Of a stretch of 64,000 nucleotides of DNA, positions 43,309 to 51,195 are shown in pieces. Source of the stretch: Blastopirellula sp. J2-11 (lineage in GTDB: Bacteria; Planctomycetota; Planctomycetia; Pirellulales; Pirellulaceae); NCBI RefSeq assembly GCF_024584705.1, contig NZ_CP097384.1, positions 5,952,001-6,016,000 on the forward strand, read 5' to 3'. The first letter of the stretch is position 1; every line of letters starts with the position of its first letter. Position numbers and translations under genes: made by a program. The notes below the pieces were generated by a model, which was not told where the DNA came from, did not search any database, and worked only from the letters and a program-made list of their open reading frames with translations.

Positions 43309-44010
43309 ATGAAATCGGATGAAGTAAAAAAAGGACCTCACGTACGTGGACCACGCGTCGTGTTGGTCGATGACGATGAGGCCATCATGCGTTGCGTAGG
43401 ACGCGTGTTGGAGTTGGACGAAGAGATTGAAGTGATTGGACAAACGGGACACGCCCAGGCTGGCGTTGCGCTCGTATGTCAGAAGCGGCCCGATGTCGTC
43501 TTGATGGACATCCACATGCCTGGCGGCGATCCCTTTCTCGCTTGCCGCGAAATCCAAACAGCGCTCGACGGAGCTTGCCAGGTTCTTTACTACACTGGTT
43601 TTCCACGCGACCAGTATCTCGATCGATGCATCGCCAGCGGAGCGGCCGGCATCGTTTCAAAACATACCGAATCGATCCGCAACGTCGCGTTGGCGATTCG
43701 ACACGTCGCCGCCGGCAACTCCTACTTCTCGCCGGAACTAGCCAATCGATTGATCGAACTCGAAGCAGGACACCCCATGTCGCGGATCGCCACGCTGACG
43801 CATCGCGAGATTTCAGTCTTACGCGAACTGGCGGCCGGAAAGACGCAATTGGAAATCGCCGAAGCGCTCGATCTGAGTGAACGGACGGTCAACAAAGAGG
43901 TGGGCGATTTGAAAGAGAAGCTCGCGCTCCGTTCGCTCAATGAGTTGCTGATCTTTTCGGTGAACGAAGGTTTGTCTCATCCAGAACTGATTCATCAGTA
44001 CGGCGCCTAA
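43309..44010 (+). CDS. Response regulator with LuxR-type DNA-binding domain
   Basis: A 233-residue NarL-type regulator. The receiver domain (about 14-135) has the acidic pair DD (21-22), phospho-acceptor Asp67 in VVLMDIHMPGG, and SK at the conserved Lys position. The LuxR HTH (about 165-225) includes LTHREISVLRELAAGKTQLE and IAEALDLSERTVNKEVGDLK. GGGGGG lies before the ATG. No sensor kinase is next to it; the divergent tandem GGDEF gene, 342 bp away, is a possible target or partner. A terminator follows. Confidence 0.95.
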   Translation: MKSDEVKKGPHVRGPRVVLVDDDEAIMRCVGRVLELDEEIEVIGQTGHAQAGVALVCQKRPDVVLMDIHMPGGDPFLACREIQTALDGACQVLYYTGFPRDQYLDRCIASGAAGIVSKHTESIRNVALAIRHVAAGNSYFSPELANRLIELEAGHPMSRIATLTHREISVLRELAAGKTQLEIAEALDLSERTVNKEVGDLKEKLALRSLNELLIFSVNEGLSHPELIHQYGA

Positions 44011-44184
44011 AAAGCGCACTTGCGAAACCGTAGAAGCCGGTTTATTGGTCGCTAGCCGCCCATGCGCTAAAAATCCGCGTTTTTTTGCCCGCAAAATAGG
44101 GCAATTGCTACGACAATAGTTGCGGATAGCCGTTTCATACCCTAAATCACTTACATCTCGGGTGTGCTGCCCCTTCATCCGAGC

Positions 44185-44226
44185 GAAACCGCGTCGAACC
44201 TGCTGACGACGCGGTTTCTTTTTTTC
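44185..44226 (+). terminator. Intrinsic terminator after response regulator region
   Basis: GAAACCGCGTCG pairs perfectly with CGACGCGGTTTC (12 bp, 10-nt loop) and is followed by a T-run. It lies 174 bp after the regulator stop, so it may end that transcript or a small RNA between. The 174 bp hold no open frame. Confidence 0.85.
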
Positions 44227-44241
44227 TTGCGACCCAACGCG

Positions 44242-44275
44242 AAAAAAAGTCGCTTTGCGATTATCGCAAAGCGAC
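44242..44275 (-). terminator. Intrinsic terminator for the glutathione peroxidase gene
   Basis: GTCGCTTTGCGA pairs perfectly with TCGCAAAGCGAC across a 3-nt loop; on the minus strand seven T follow. It lies 66 bp after the stop of the minus-strand peroxidase gene and back-to-back with the plus-strand terminator. Confidence 0.85.
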
Positions 44276-44341
44276 CGTTGTTGGTTGGCGGGCGCCATTG
44301 TTTCAACGCGACGTCGCCGGTTGATCCAATGAGAGAGGAGC

Positions 44342-44896
44342 TTAGTCCTTTTTGAGTTGCGATTCGATCGCTTGGACTACTTCCGGAGAATCGGGTTCGA
44401 TCTTCGTGCGGAATCTTGCGACTACTTCGCCATCGCGATTGATCAGGAACTTTTCAAAGTTCCATTTCACGTCGCCTGGATCTTGCTGAAAGCTTTTCAG
44501 CTTTTTGTAGACGGCGGCCGTCTCAGGTCCGTTGACGTTGATTTTTTCCATCATGTCGAACGAGACGTTGTATTTGTCAGTGCAGAATTCCTGAATTTCC
44601 AGCGCGGTGCCTGGTTCCTGGCCGCCAAATTGATTGCAGGGGAAACCGACCACTTCCAACCCTTCGTCATGATACTTTTCGTACAGCGCTTGCAGCGGTT
44701 TGTACTGCGGGGTCTTGCCGCACTTGCTGGCGACGTTCACAACCAGCAGGACTTTGCCCTTGTACTTGGATAGATCGACTTTTTCGCCGCTGAGCGATTT
44801 GATCTCGCCTTCGAGCAACGTATCCGCCGCCGAAGCGAACGAAGCTAACGCGAAGACCGCGGCAAAGACTCCGCCGCTAAACAATACTCGCATCAT
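44342..44896 (-). CDS. Exported glutathione peroxidase (Cys type)
   Basis: A 184-residue thiol peroxidase. A signal peptide (MMRVLFSGGVFAAVFALASF and on, cleavage near ASA-AD) directs it to the cell envelope, which is unusual for this mostly cytosolic family. The catalytic Cys59 is in NVASKCGKT (Cys, not selenocysteine), Gln89 in FPCNQFGGQEPG, and Trp in WNFEKFLI completes the triad. Many bacterial relatives use thioredoxin rather than glutathione as donor. A strong GGAGG precedes the ATG pair; I chose 44896. Confidence 0.94.
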   Translation of the reverse strand: MMRVLFSGGVFAAVFALASFASAADTLLEGEIKSLSGEKVDLSKYKGKVLLVVNVASKCGKTPQYKPLQALYEKYHDEGLEVVGFPCNQFGGQEPGTALEIQEFCTDKYNVSFDMMEKINVNGPETAAVYKKLKSFQQDPGDVKWNFEKFLINRDGEVVARFRTKIEPDSPEVVQAIESQLKKD

Positions 44897-45132
44897 CGCA
44901 ATTTCCTCCAAAGGAATGGCCGCACGCTTGCAGAACGAGCGTCGGCGACAAAGGGGTGATTTGATACCAGGCAGGCGCCAGCCGCATCGGCTCGCAATCC
45001 TTCTGATTCTACCCGGGCAAATAGGGGTTACAAGTTTTCGCGCCCCCTACTCCGCCTTTGGGGGTGTTCTCGCGCAGGCCGATGGCCGGTAGAACCAAGG
45101 TTTCGCATTTCACCGACTAACGACCGAATCGC

Positions 45133-45786
45133 ATGTCCGCCGTCCTATCTCCCCCCTTTCTGTTCCATTTTTCGGTGCCGCTCCGCTATCGCGCGAAGAT
45201 TTGGAGCGATAAGCCGCTCGCATTTGGGGAAGAATATCGCCTGCAGTCGTTCGGACATTTAGAGGGACGCCGGCAATTTGCCGATATTCGCGCCGCCTGG
45301 AACGAGCGCGGAATCGCCTTTTCGGTCAATGTTACCGGCAAACGTCAGGCCGCCTGGTGCCGGGAAAGCCGCGCCGTCGAAAGTGACGGAGTGCAGATCT
45401 GGCTCGATACTCGGGCCACCAACAACGTCCACCGAGCCACCAAATTCTGCCATCGGTATGTTTTCTTACCAACCGGCGGGGGGCACTCGCTGCGCGAGCC
45501 GGCGGCCGATCAGTTGCTGATCAATCGAGCGCGAGAAAACGCCAAGCCGATTCGCCCCGGCGAACTGCGGATCCGCAGTCAGATGAAAGCGGATGGATAC
45601 TTTCTCGAATTCTGCGTGCCGGCCACGGCGCTGACTGGATACGATCCGAGCGAATATGATCGGGTCGGTTTCTACTACGCCGTCATGGACCGCGAACTGG
45701 GTTGGCAGAACTTTAGCGTCGGCAACCAGTTTCCCTTTGACGAAGATCCCAGCACTTGGGGCGTCTGCGAACTGGTTCGCGACTAG
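45133..45786 (+). CDS. Hypothetical protein, carbohydrate-binding (CBM9/DOMON)-like
   Basis: A 217-residue soluble protein with no clear signal peptide. The pattern of beta-strands and motifs such as AAWNERGIAFSVNVTG, ESDGVQIWLDTR and GYFLEFCVPATALTGYDP resembles the CBM9-like sugar/ligand-binding fold often found in such stand-alone planctomycete proteins. I have no enzyme motif. The assignment is by overall pattern only. It stands alone, with 241 bp to msrA. Confidence 0.6.
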   Translation: MSAVLSPPFLFHFSVPLRYRAKIWSDKPLAFGEEYRLQSFGHLEGRRQFADIRAAWNERGIAFSVNVTGKRQAAWCRESRAVESDGVQIWLDTRATNNVHRATKFCHRYVFLPTGGGHSLREPAADQLLINRARENAKPIRPGELRIRSQMKADGYFLEFCVPATALTGYDPSEYDRVGFYYAVMDRELGWQNFSVGNQFPFDEDPSTWGVCELVRD

Positions 45787-46028
45787 GAGCAAAGCGGAAA
45801 ATAGGCGCCCAAGGGCAAGGAGTCTCATCTTTCCCAAATGTGTCCAGCGGCCGATTTTGCTCCTCGGCTAGTGACGGCAGGCGGTTCTTCGAGAGGGCGC
45901 AGTCTCGGTTTCGCTTCCCTCGTGGGCGGCGACTTTTCGTCGCACCAACTTCTCTTGCGTCGCGGCGCGCTATAAATAGAGGAGTGATTCAACGATTTTG
46001 ACCGGCATTCAACACGAGCACAGATCCT

Positions 46029-46568
46029 ATGGCGGAAGCGACCTTCGGCGGCGGTTGTTTTTGGTGTACCGAGGCGATTTTTCAGCGGCTCGACGGGGTG
46101 ACGCATGTCGAACCCGGCTACTCGGGCGGACAGACCGACAACCCAACGTACGAGGCCGTTTGCCGCGGAACGACAGGGCATGCTGAAGTGATTCGGATCG
46201 AATACGACCCGGCCGTAATTGACTATGAATCGCTGCTGGAGATCTTTTTTCAGACGCACGACCCGACCACGCTCAACCGCCAAGGCGCCGACGTCGGGAC
46301 GCAATACCGCTCGGTCATCTTCTCTCATGACGCCGCGCAAAAAGACGCGGCGGAGCAGTTTTTAAAGCAGCTGGATGCGGCCAAAGCCTACTCGTCGCCG
46401 ATCGTGACCGAGATTTCCCCGCTTACCAACTATTTTGCGGCCGAAAACTATCACCAGAACTATTTTGACAGTCACCCCAGCCAGTCTTATTGCGCGGCGG
46501 TAATTGCCCCTAAAGTCGACAAATTTCGCCGAAAATTCGCGGCGAAACTGAAAGAGGGGGGCGCCTAG
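46029..46568 (+). CDS. msrA: Peptide-methionine (S)-S-oxide reductase
   Basis: Repairs oxidised methionine in proteins. The active-site motif ATFGGGCFWCTEAIF at residues 4-18 contains the catalytic Cys10 (GCFWC). EPGYSGGQTDNPTYEAVCRG, GHAEVIRIEYDP and DPTTLNRQGADVGTQYRSVI are the conserved family stretches. At 179 residues it is normal length, without a signal peptide, so it is cytosolic. No MsrB domain is attached. The next gene starts 111 bp later. Confidence 0.97.
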   Translation: MAEATFGGGCFWCTEAIFQRLDGVTHVEPGYSGGQTDNPTYEAVCRGTTGHAEVIRIEYDPAVIDYESLLEIFFQTHDPTTLNRQGADVGTQYRSVIFSHDAAQKDAAEQFLKQLDAAKAYSSPIVTEISPLTNYFAAENYHQNYFDSHPSQSYCAAVIAPKVDKFRRKFAAKLKEGGA

Positions 46569-46679
46569 CGCCGGCCAATTCGCTCCTCGCCAGAGGGCGT
46601 AAGGTGTGTTAGCATTTCGGGTTTAGATCGTCGCTTTGAGCGCCGGATGAACGAGACCAGACCCATACGCGGAGTCGTC

Positions 46680-48833
46680 ATGTCGATTGATCCCTATTCG
46701 AATTCCCCCTGCGGAACGAATAAGAAAATCAAATTCTACTGCCCCGAGATGATTCCCGATCTAGAGAAGATCGAGCGGATGTTGGCTGGCGAGCAGCGTG
46801 TCGCCGCGTTGGACGTTGTGCAGAAATTGTTGGAGCGATACCCGGATCACTCGGTTCCGCTCTTCTATCGCACGATTTTGCAAATGCAGATCGGCGAAGA
46901 AGGAAAGATTGCTGCAGCGATCAGCGAGTTCCTTGACAAGCACCCCGACAATCCGGCGGCACACGCGCTCTACGCGTCCCATCTATCCGCGAGCGGCAAA
47001 CCGACCGAAGCAGTCGAAGAGCTGCAGACGGCGCTGGAGCTGTCGCCGCAACAGCTGCACTTTACCGTTTACGAAGCGCTAGGCGCCGTCGGTCAAGGGC
47101 TGTTGATGGATAGCAAGATCCCGGCGGCTCGCGCACATCTGATGCTGCAAAGCAGTATCGCCCCCGAAGAAGATGACATGGCGATGCAGTTGTTGATGCG
47201 AATCAACTCATCGCGCGAACTCCCTTCGCTGCTGAAGACCGACCCGACGTTGGCCGAGTGTCCCAGCGATTTTCCGAAGAAGGACGAGTTTGAAGCGGCC
47301 CTGGTCGAAGCTGGCGCCGGTCGCTGGCGAAAAGCGGTTAGCCAGTTCGAGCAATTGAAAGCGACCGCGCCTCGTAATACGGCGCTCTTGGAAAACCTGG
47401 CCGTGTTGTCGGCGACCTTGGGCTACAACGAAGCGGCGATCGGCTACTTGCATTCCTACGCCGCCGCCGCCGAACGAAGCGATTTTGAAGCAGCGGTCGA
47501 AGCGGAATCGCTCGCCCAGTTGTTGTCAGACGACCCCGGTCCGCAATACGACATGGTGACAGTTCCCTTCCCGGTCCAAGATCTGGAAGTGGTCTTAGAG
47601 AAGTTGCGAGTCGATGATCGCGCCAACGTACTGCCGGTCGACGTCTCGCAATTGGCCGATGGCGACAGTCCGCCGCCCAAGGTCGCCTATTGGCTGTTGG
47701 ATCGCGCGGTGCCGGAATCGGCCGACGGATTGACCGTCGACACCGCTCCCAACGTGCTGGGCGAAATGTTGGTCTACGGCAAAGAGACTGACCGCGACGC
47801 GCGGGTCGAATTGTCGACGATGAAGAACGACAAGTTTGATGCGACGATCGCTACGCTTCGCGAAATCTGCGGCGATGCGATTGGCGCCGCCGGCGAAGAA
47901 AAGAAGCTGGGACAGATTCCGATGTCAGAAGCGGTGCTAACCTGGAGTTGGCGCCTTCCCGATTCGGCCAGCGCCGCGCAAAAACAAGCGCTGACCTACG
48001 AGCGTCGCCGTCAAGCGTTGCTCGAGTCTTGGACCGCTCAGCCGCAACCTTCGCTCGGCGGCAAATCACCCAGCGAAGCTGTCGGTGACGCCGCGATGCG
48101 CGTGAAGCTGGCCGCCGCCGTGTTGGTGCTGGAAAACGCCGGACAGCAGCAACAATGGCAATTTGATTTCAACGAACTCCGCACCAAGCTGCAACTGCCG
48201 ACGCTTGATCCGCTCGTTGGTTCGCAGATCGAGATTGATTCGCTGCCAAGCGTGCGTCTCTATCGCGTTGATCCATCGACGTTGGACGACACGAACCTGG
48301 TCAAAGCGTACGGTCGCTCGGTGATCTCGGCCGAGCGCGCCGCGATTCGCATCTTCGCTGAAGCGCTGCTCAGCCGAGAGTCGCTGGCTGGCCAGATCGA
48401 TAAGGGCGAACTGTATGGGCAACTCGCGCGCAACTGCGGTGATCCGGATCTAGCGATCGGATACCTGAAGCAAGCGCAAGCTGCGGCCGTCGCCGATGGT
48501 CAATCGCCCGGCATGTGGAAGCTGGCGGAACTGGGGCTGCGGCTCGAACGCCGCGAATCGCAAGAGTCGCAAATGCTGCTGAACGACCTGACGCAAAATC
48601 ACATGCATGAGGCCGAAGTCGCACGCCCCTTGATGCAATTGCTTTATCAGTTTGGAATTATCGGTGCTGACGGGCGTCCGACCGGCATGCCTCCCGGAGG
48701 CGGCGGACAACCTGCACCAGCTCCTGCGCCGGCTGCCGGCGGCGGAGTTTGGACGCCTGATAATCCGAGCGGCGCCGCCGCTCCGGCGGGCGAAGAGCAG
48801 AAGTCGAAGCTTTGGATGCCCGGCATGGACTAA
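46680..48833 (+). CDS. TPR-rich protein with a SEC-C-like N-terminal motif
   Basis: A 717-residue, probably cytosolic protein. The N-terminus NSPCGTNKKIKFYCPEM resembles the SEC-C zinc motif (CxCGSGxKxKxC), but the first Cys is missing (Cys11 and Cys21 remain). About six TPR-type helix pairs follow (VAALDVVQKLLERYPDHSVP; EAVEELQTALELSPQQLHF) and the C-terminus has a Pro/Gly/Ala-rich tail. The ATG at 46680 follows GGAG and is preferred to 46647. It lies 21 bp before ribD and is probably co-transcribed. The function is unknown; SEC-C/TPR proteins usually mediate protein contacts. Confidence 0.8.
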   Translation: MSIDPYSNSPCGTNKKIKFYCPEMIPDLEKIERMLAGEQRVAALDVVQKLLERYPDHSVPLFYRTILQMQIGEEGKIAAAISEFLDKHPDNPAAHALYASHLSASGKPTEAVEELQTALELSPQQLHFTVYEALGAVGQGLLMDSKIPAARAHLMLQSSIAPEEDDMAMQLLMRINSSRELPSLLKTDPTLAECPSDFPKKDEFEAALVEAGAGRWRKAVSQFEQLKATAPRNTALLENLAVLSATLGYNEAAIGYLHSYAAAAERSDFEAAVEAESLAQLLSDDPGPQYDMVTVPFPVQDLEVVLEKLRVDDRANVLPVDVSQLADGDSPPPKVAYWLLDRAVPESADGLTVDTAPNVLGEMLVYGKETDRDARVELSTMKNDKFDATIATLREICGDAIGAAGEEKKLGQIPMSEAVLTWSWRLPDSASAAQKQALTYERRRQALLESWTAQPQPSLGGKSPSEAVGDAAMRVKLAAAVLVLENAGQQQQWQFDFNELRTKLQLPTLDPLVGSQIEIDSLPSVRLYRVDPSTLDDTNLVKAYGRSVISAERAAIRIFAEALLSRESLAGQIDKGELYGQLARNCGDPDLAIGYLKQAQAAAVADGQSPGMWKLAELGLRLERRESQESQMLLNDLTQNHMHEAEVARPLMQLLYQFGIIGADGRPTGMPPGGGGQPAPAPAPAAGGGVWTPDNPSGAAAPAGEEQKSKLWMPGMD

Positions 48834-48854
48834 CCGCGAATGCGGTGAGGCAAA

Positions 48855-49976
48855 ATGCAATTTTCCGCAGATGACGAGCGACACATGCGCGAGGCCCTGC
48901 AATTGGCCTCGCTCGGGCAAGGCGCCGCCGAACCCAATCCGATGGTCGGTTGCGTTCTCGTTCAGCAAGATCAGGTCATCGGCCGCGGCTATCACGCCAA
49001 GTATGGCGGTCCGCATGCCGAGCGCGCCGCGCTGGCCAATTGCGGCGACAAGCCGGTCAGCGGCGCCACCGCCTATGTGACGCTGGAGCCTTGCTGCCAT
49101 CACGGCAAGACTCCCCCCTGCACCGACGCGCTGATCGCGGCGAAAGTCGCACGCGTGGTGATCGCGCATCAAGACCCGTTTGGCCTGGTCGATGGCGGCG
49201 GAATCGACCAACTGACGGCCGCCGGCATATCGGTCCAGGTTGGCTTGCTGGAAGCAGAAGCGCAGCGGCTGAACGCTCCCTATCGCAAATTGCTCGCGAC
49301 TGGTCGCCCCTGGGTGATCGCCAAATGGGCGATGACGCTGGATGGCAAACTAGCGACGCATGCCGGACATAGCCGCTGGATCTCGAACGAACTGGCTCGG
49401 GAGCGCGTTCATCAATTGCGTGGCCGGATGGACGCGATTGTGGTTGGTAGTCGAACGGCGCAGTTGGACGATCCGCTGTTGACGGTTCGGCCGACCGGTT
49501 TGCGAACTCCGCTCCGCGTCGTGGTAGATGGGGACGCAACGCTTTCGCTGACGAATCAGTTGGTGCAGACCGCCCAGGAGGTTCCAGTGCTGGTCGCCGT
49601 GAAAACAGACGCCGATCCGGCGCGGTGCGCCGCACTGCAGCAAGCTGGCTGCGAAGTTTTGGCCTGTGCCGGCACGGACCATGGTCAGCGGTTGGACGCA
49701 CTGCTGGCGGAACTAGGACAACGGCGGCTGACGAACCTGCTGGTCGAAGGAGGGGCCGGCCTGCTCGGGCAATTCTTGGCGCTCGGGCAAATCGACGAAG
49801 TATTCGCGTTTATCGCCCCCAAGCTGATCGGCGGCAGTTTGGCGCCCAGCCCGATCGGCGGCGACGGTTGGTCGGACATGCGTGAAGCGCTGGCCTTGAG
49901 CGACGTTTCGATCGAAACGCTCGGTGACAATGTGCTGATGCACGGGCTGGTCGGGAATAATTTCACGAAACGATAA
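48855..49976 (+). CDS. ribD: Bifunctional riboflavin biosynthesis deaminase/reductase
   Basis: Catalyses the deaminase and reductase steps of riboflavin synthesis. The N-terminal cytidine-deaminase-like half has HAE (His54, Glu56) and zinc Cys80 and Cys89 in EPCCHHGKTPPC. The C-terminal half has WVIAKWAMTLDGKLAT, IVVGSRTAQLDDPLLTVRP and NLLVEGGAGLLGQFL, the reductase signatures. At 373 residues the enzyme is standard. It lies 21 bp after the TPR gene. The other rib genes are not in the window. Confidence 0.96.
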   Translation: MQFSADDERHMREALQLASLGQGAAEPNPMVGCVLVQQDQVIGRGYHAKYGGPHAERAALANCGDKPVSGATAYVTLEPCCHHGKTPPCTDALIAAKVARVVIAHQDPFGLVDGGGIDQLTAAGISVQVGLLEAEAQRLNAPYRKLLATGRPWVIAKWAMTLDGKLATHAGHSRWISNELARERVHQLRGRMDAIVVGSRTAQLDDPLLTVRPTGLRTPLRVVVDGDATLSLTNQLVQTAQEVPVLVAVKTDADPARCAALQQAGCEVLACAGTDHGQRLDALLAELGQRRLTNLLVEGGAGLLGQFLALGQIDEVFAFIAPKLIGGSLAPSPIGGDGWSDMREALALSDVSIETLGDNVLMHGLVGNNFTKR

Positions 49977-50058
49977 CGGACTGGTCCCAGCGAAGCGACC
50001 CGTATCTGAGTAAGATTCGAGGTTTCCCCGTGAAACTTTTCTGGTCGACGGCGCTCCC

Positions 50059-51048
50059 TTGAAAGTCTCCATCGGCATCATTGTGCGAAACGAAGCTGGC
50101 GCGATTGGTGCCCTGCTGGAGAGTGTTGCGCTGCTCGAATTCTCGGACTCCTGGGAGCTGATCATCGTCGATGGTCATTCGACCGATGGGACGCAAGCCG
50201 TCGTCACGCAGTTCCAGCAGGCACATCCCGAATTGTCGATTCGTCTGATCGAAGAACGCGGCGTCGGCAGTCATGGCAACGCGCGGAACAATGTCATCGA
50301 CGTTGCGCTCGGCGAGTTCATTGCGTTCACCGACGCCGATTGCGTGGTCGCCAACAATTGGTTGGCTGCCCAGGTCGGGACGCTTCAGGCAGAGCGAGCC
50401 GCCGACGCGGCGGTTGTCGCCGTGGGGGGAATTCGGTCGCCGATTGAGTCAAGCGATTGGAAAGAGCGAACGCTCAACGCTTTGCTGGCGACGACGCTTG
50501 GCTCTGGGGGAAGCGCCGGGTTCGTCACGCAGGCCAATCGCTTTGTCGACAGTGTCGGCAACTACAACGCGATCTATGTGGGCGACGTGTTACGCGAACA
50601 ACGTTATTTGCCGCTTCGATTTGGTGAAGACTTTGAGTTGAATCGTCGTCTGAATCAGCTGGGTTACAAGATCGTATTGTCGTCGAGTCCGGTGGTGCGA
50701 CATCGCCAAGAGGGAAGCTTTGCGGCGTTTGCCCAGCAACTCTATTCGTACGGTCGAGGGCAAGCGAACGTCTATCGCAAAACAGGGCATGTTCGCTGGT
50801 TTGCTCCGGCTGTCAGTTTGTTCTGGATGGGAGTCTTGCTGGGTTGGTTGGCGGCGCTGGTCTGGTCGCCGCTGATCTTTTGCTATATCAGCGTGATCGC
50901 GATCTACTTACTCGCCGTATGCGTTAGCACGGCGCAAGTTTGCCGCGCAACGCGTGACATGCGTTCGCTGATAACACTCGCAGTTTACCCACTGGCCCAC
51001 TTTACTTACGGCGTCGGTTTCTTGCGTGGGATTCTTGTCCAACGCTAA
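50059..51048 (+). CDS. Family 2 glycosyltransferase with C-terminal membrane helices
   Basis: Transfers a sugar to an envelope or exopolysaccharide acceptor. The GT-A domain (about 1-230) has VSIGIIVRNEAGAIGALLES, IIVDGHSTDGT and the DxD-type FTDADCVVANNW. Two to three C-terminal hydrophobic helices (about 240-325) anchor it in the inner membrane. A TTG at 50059 is the best start, as no ATG lies before the first conserved strand, and its ribosome site is weak. It starts 82 bp after ribD and may or may not share its transcript. Confidence 0.9.
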   Translation: MKVSIGIIVRNEAGAIGALLESVALLEFSDSWELIIVDGHSTDGTQAVVTQFQQAHPELSIRLIEERGVGSHGNARNNVIDVALGEFIAFTDADCVVANNWLAAQVGTLQAERAADAAVVAVGGIRSPIESSDWKERTLNALLATTLGSGGSAGFVTQANRFVDSVGNYNAIYVGDVLREQRYLPLRFGEDFELNRRLNQLGYKIVLSSSPVVRHRQEGSFAAFAQQLYSYGRGQANVYRKTGHVRWFAPAVSLFWMGVLLGWLAALVWSPLIFCYISVIAIYLLAVCVSTAQVCRATRDMRSLITLAVYPLAHFTYGVGFLRGILVQR

Positions 51049-51097
51049 GGTCCAGGGAAGGCAGGATCCATACTGCAAAACCATCACAATGGCCCAT

Positions 51098-51120
51098 CAG
51101 CGCCAGTCTGGAAGGCGCTG
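51098..51120 (+). terminator. Hairpin downstream of glycosyltransferase gene
   Basis: CAGCGCC pairs perfectly with GGCGCTG across a 9-nt loop, 50 bp after the stop. The following bases contain ATTTATC but no clean T-run, so a terminator is likely but not certain. Confidence 0.45.
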
Positions 51121-51139
51121 GAGCCTATTTATCTTCGTA

Positions 51140-51170
51140 GCCCGCTAATTTTTTCTAATGCGCAGCGGGC
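51140..51170 (-). terminator. Hairpin downstream of the large cytochrome protein gene
   Basis: GCCCGCT pairs with AGCGGGC across a loop with a T-run inside, 26 bp beyond the minus-strand stop at 51196. Without a T-run after the stem this may be a stability element. Confidence 0.35.
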
Positions 51171-51195
51171 CAGCGTTCCCTCGCATTACAGAGCG

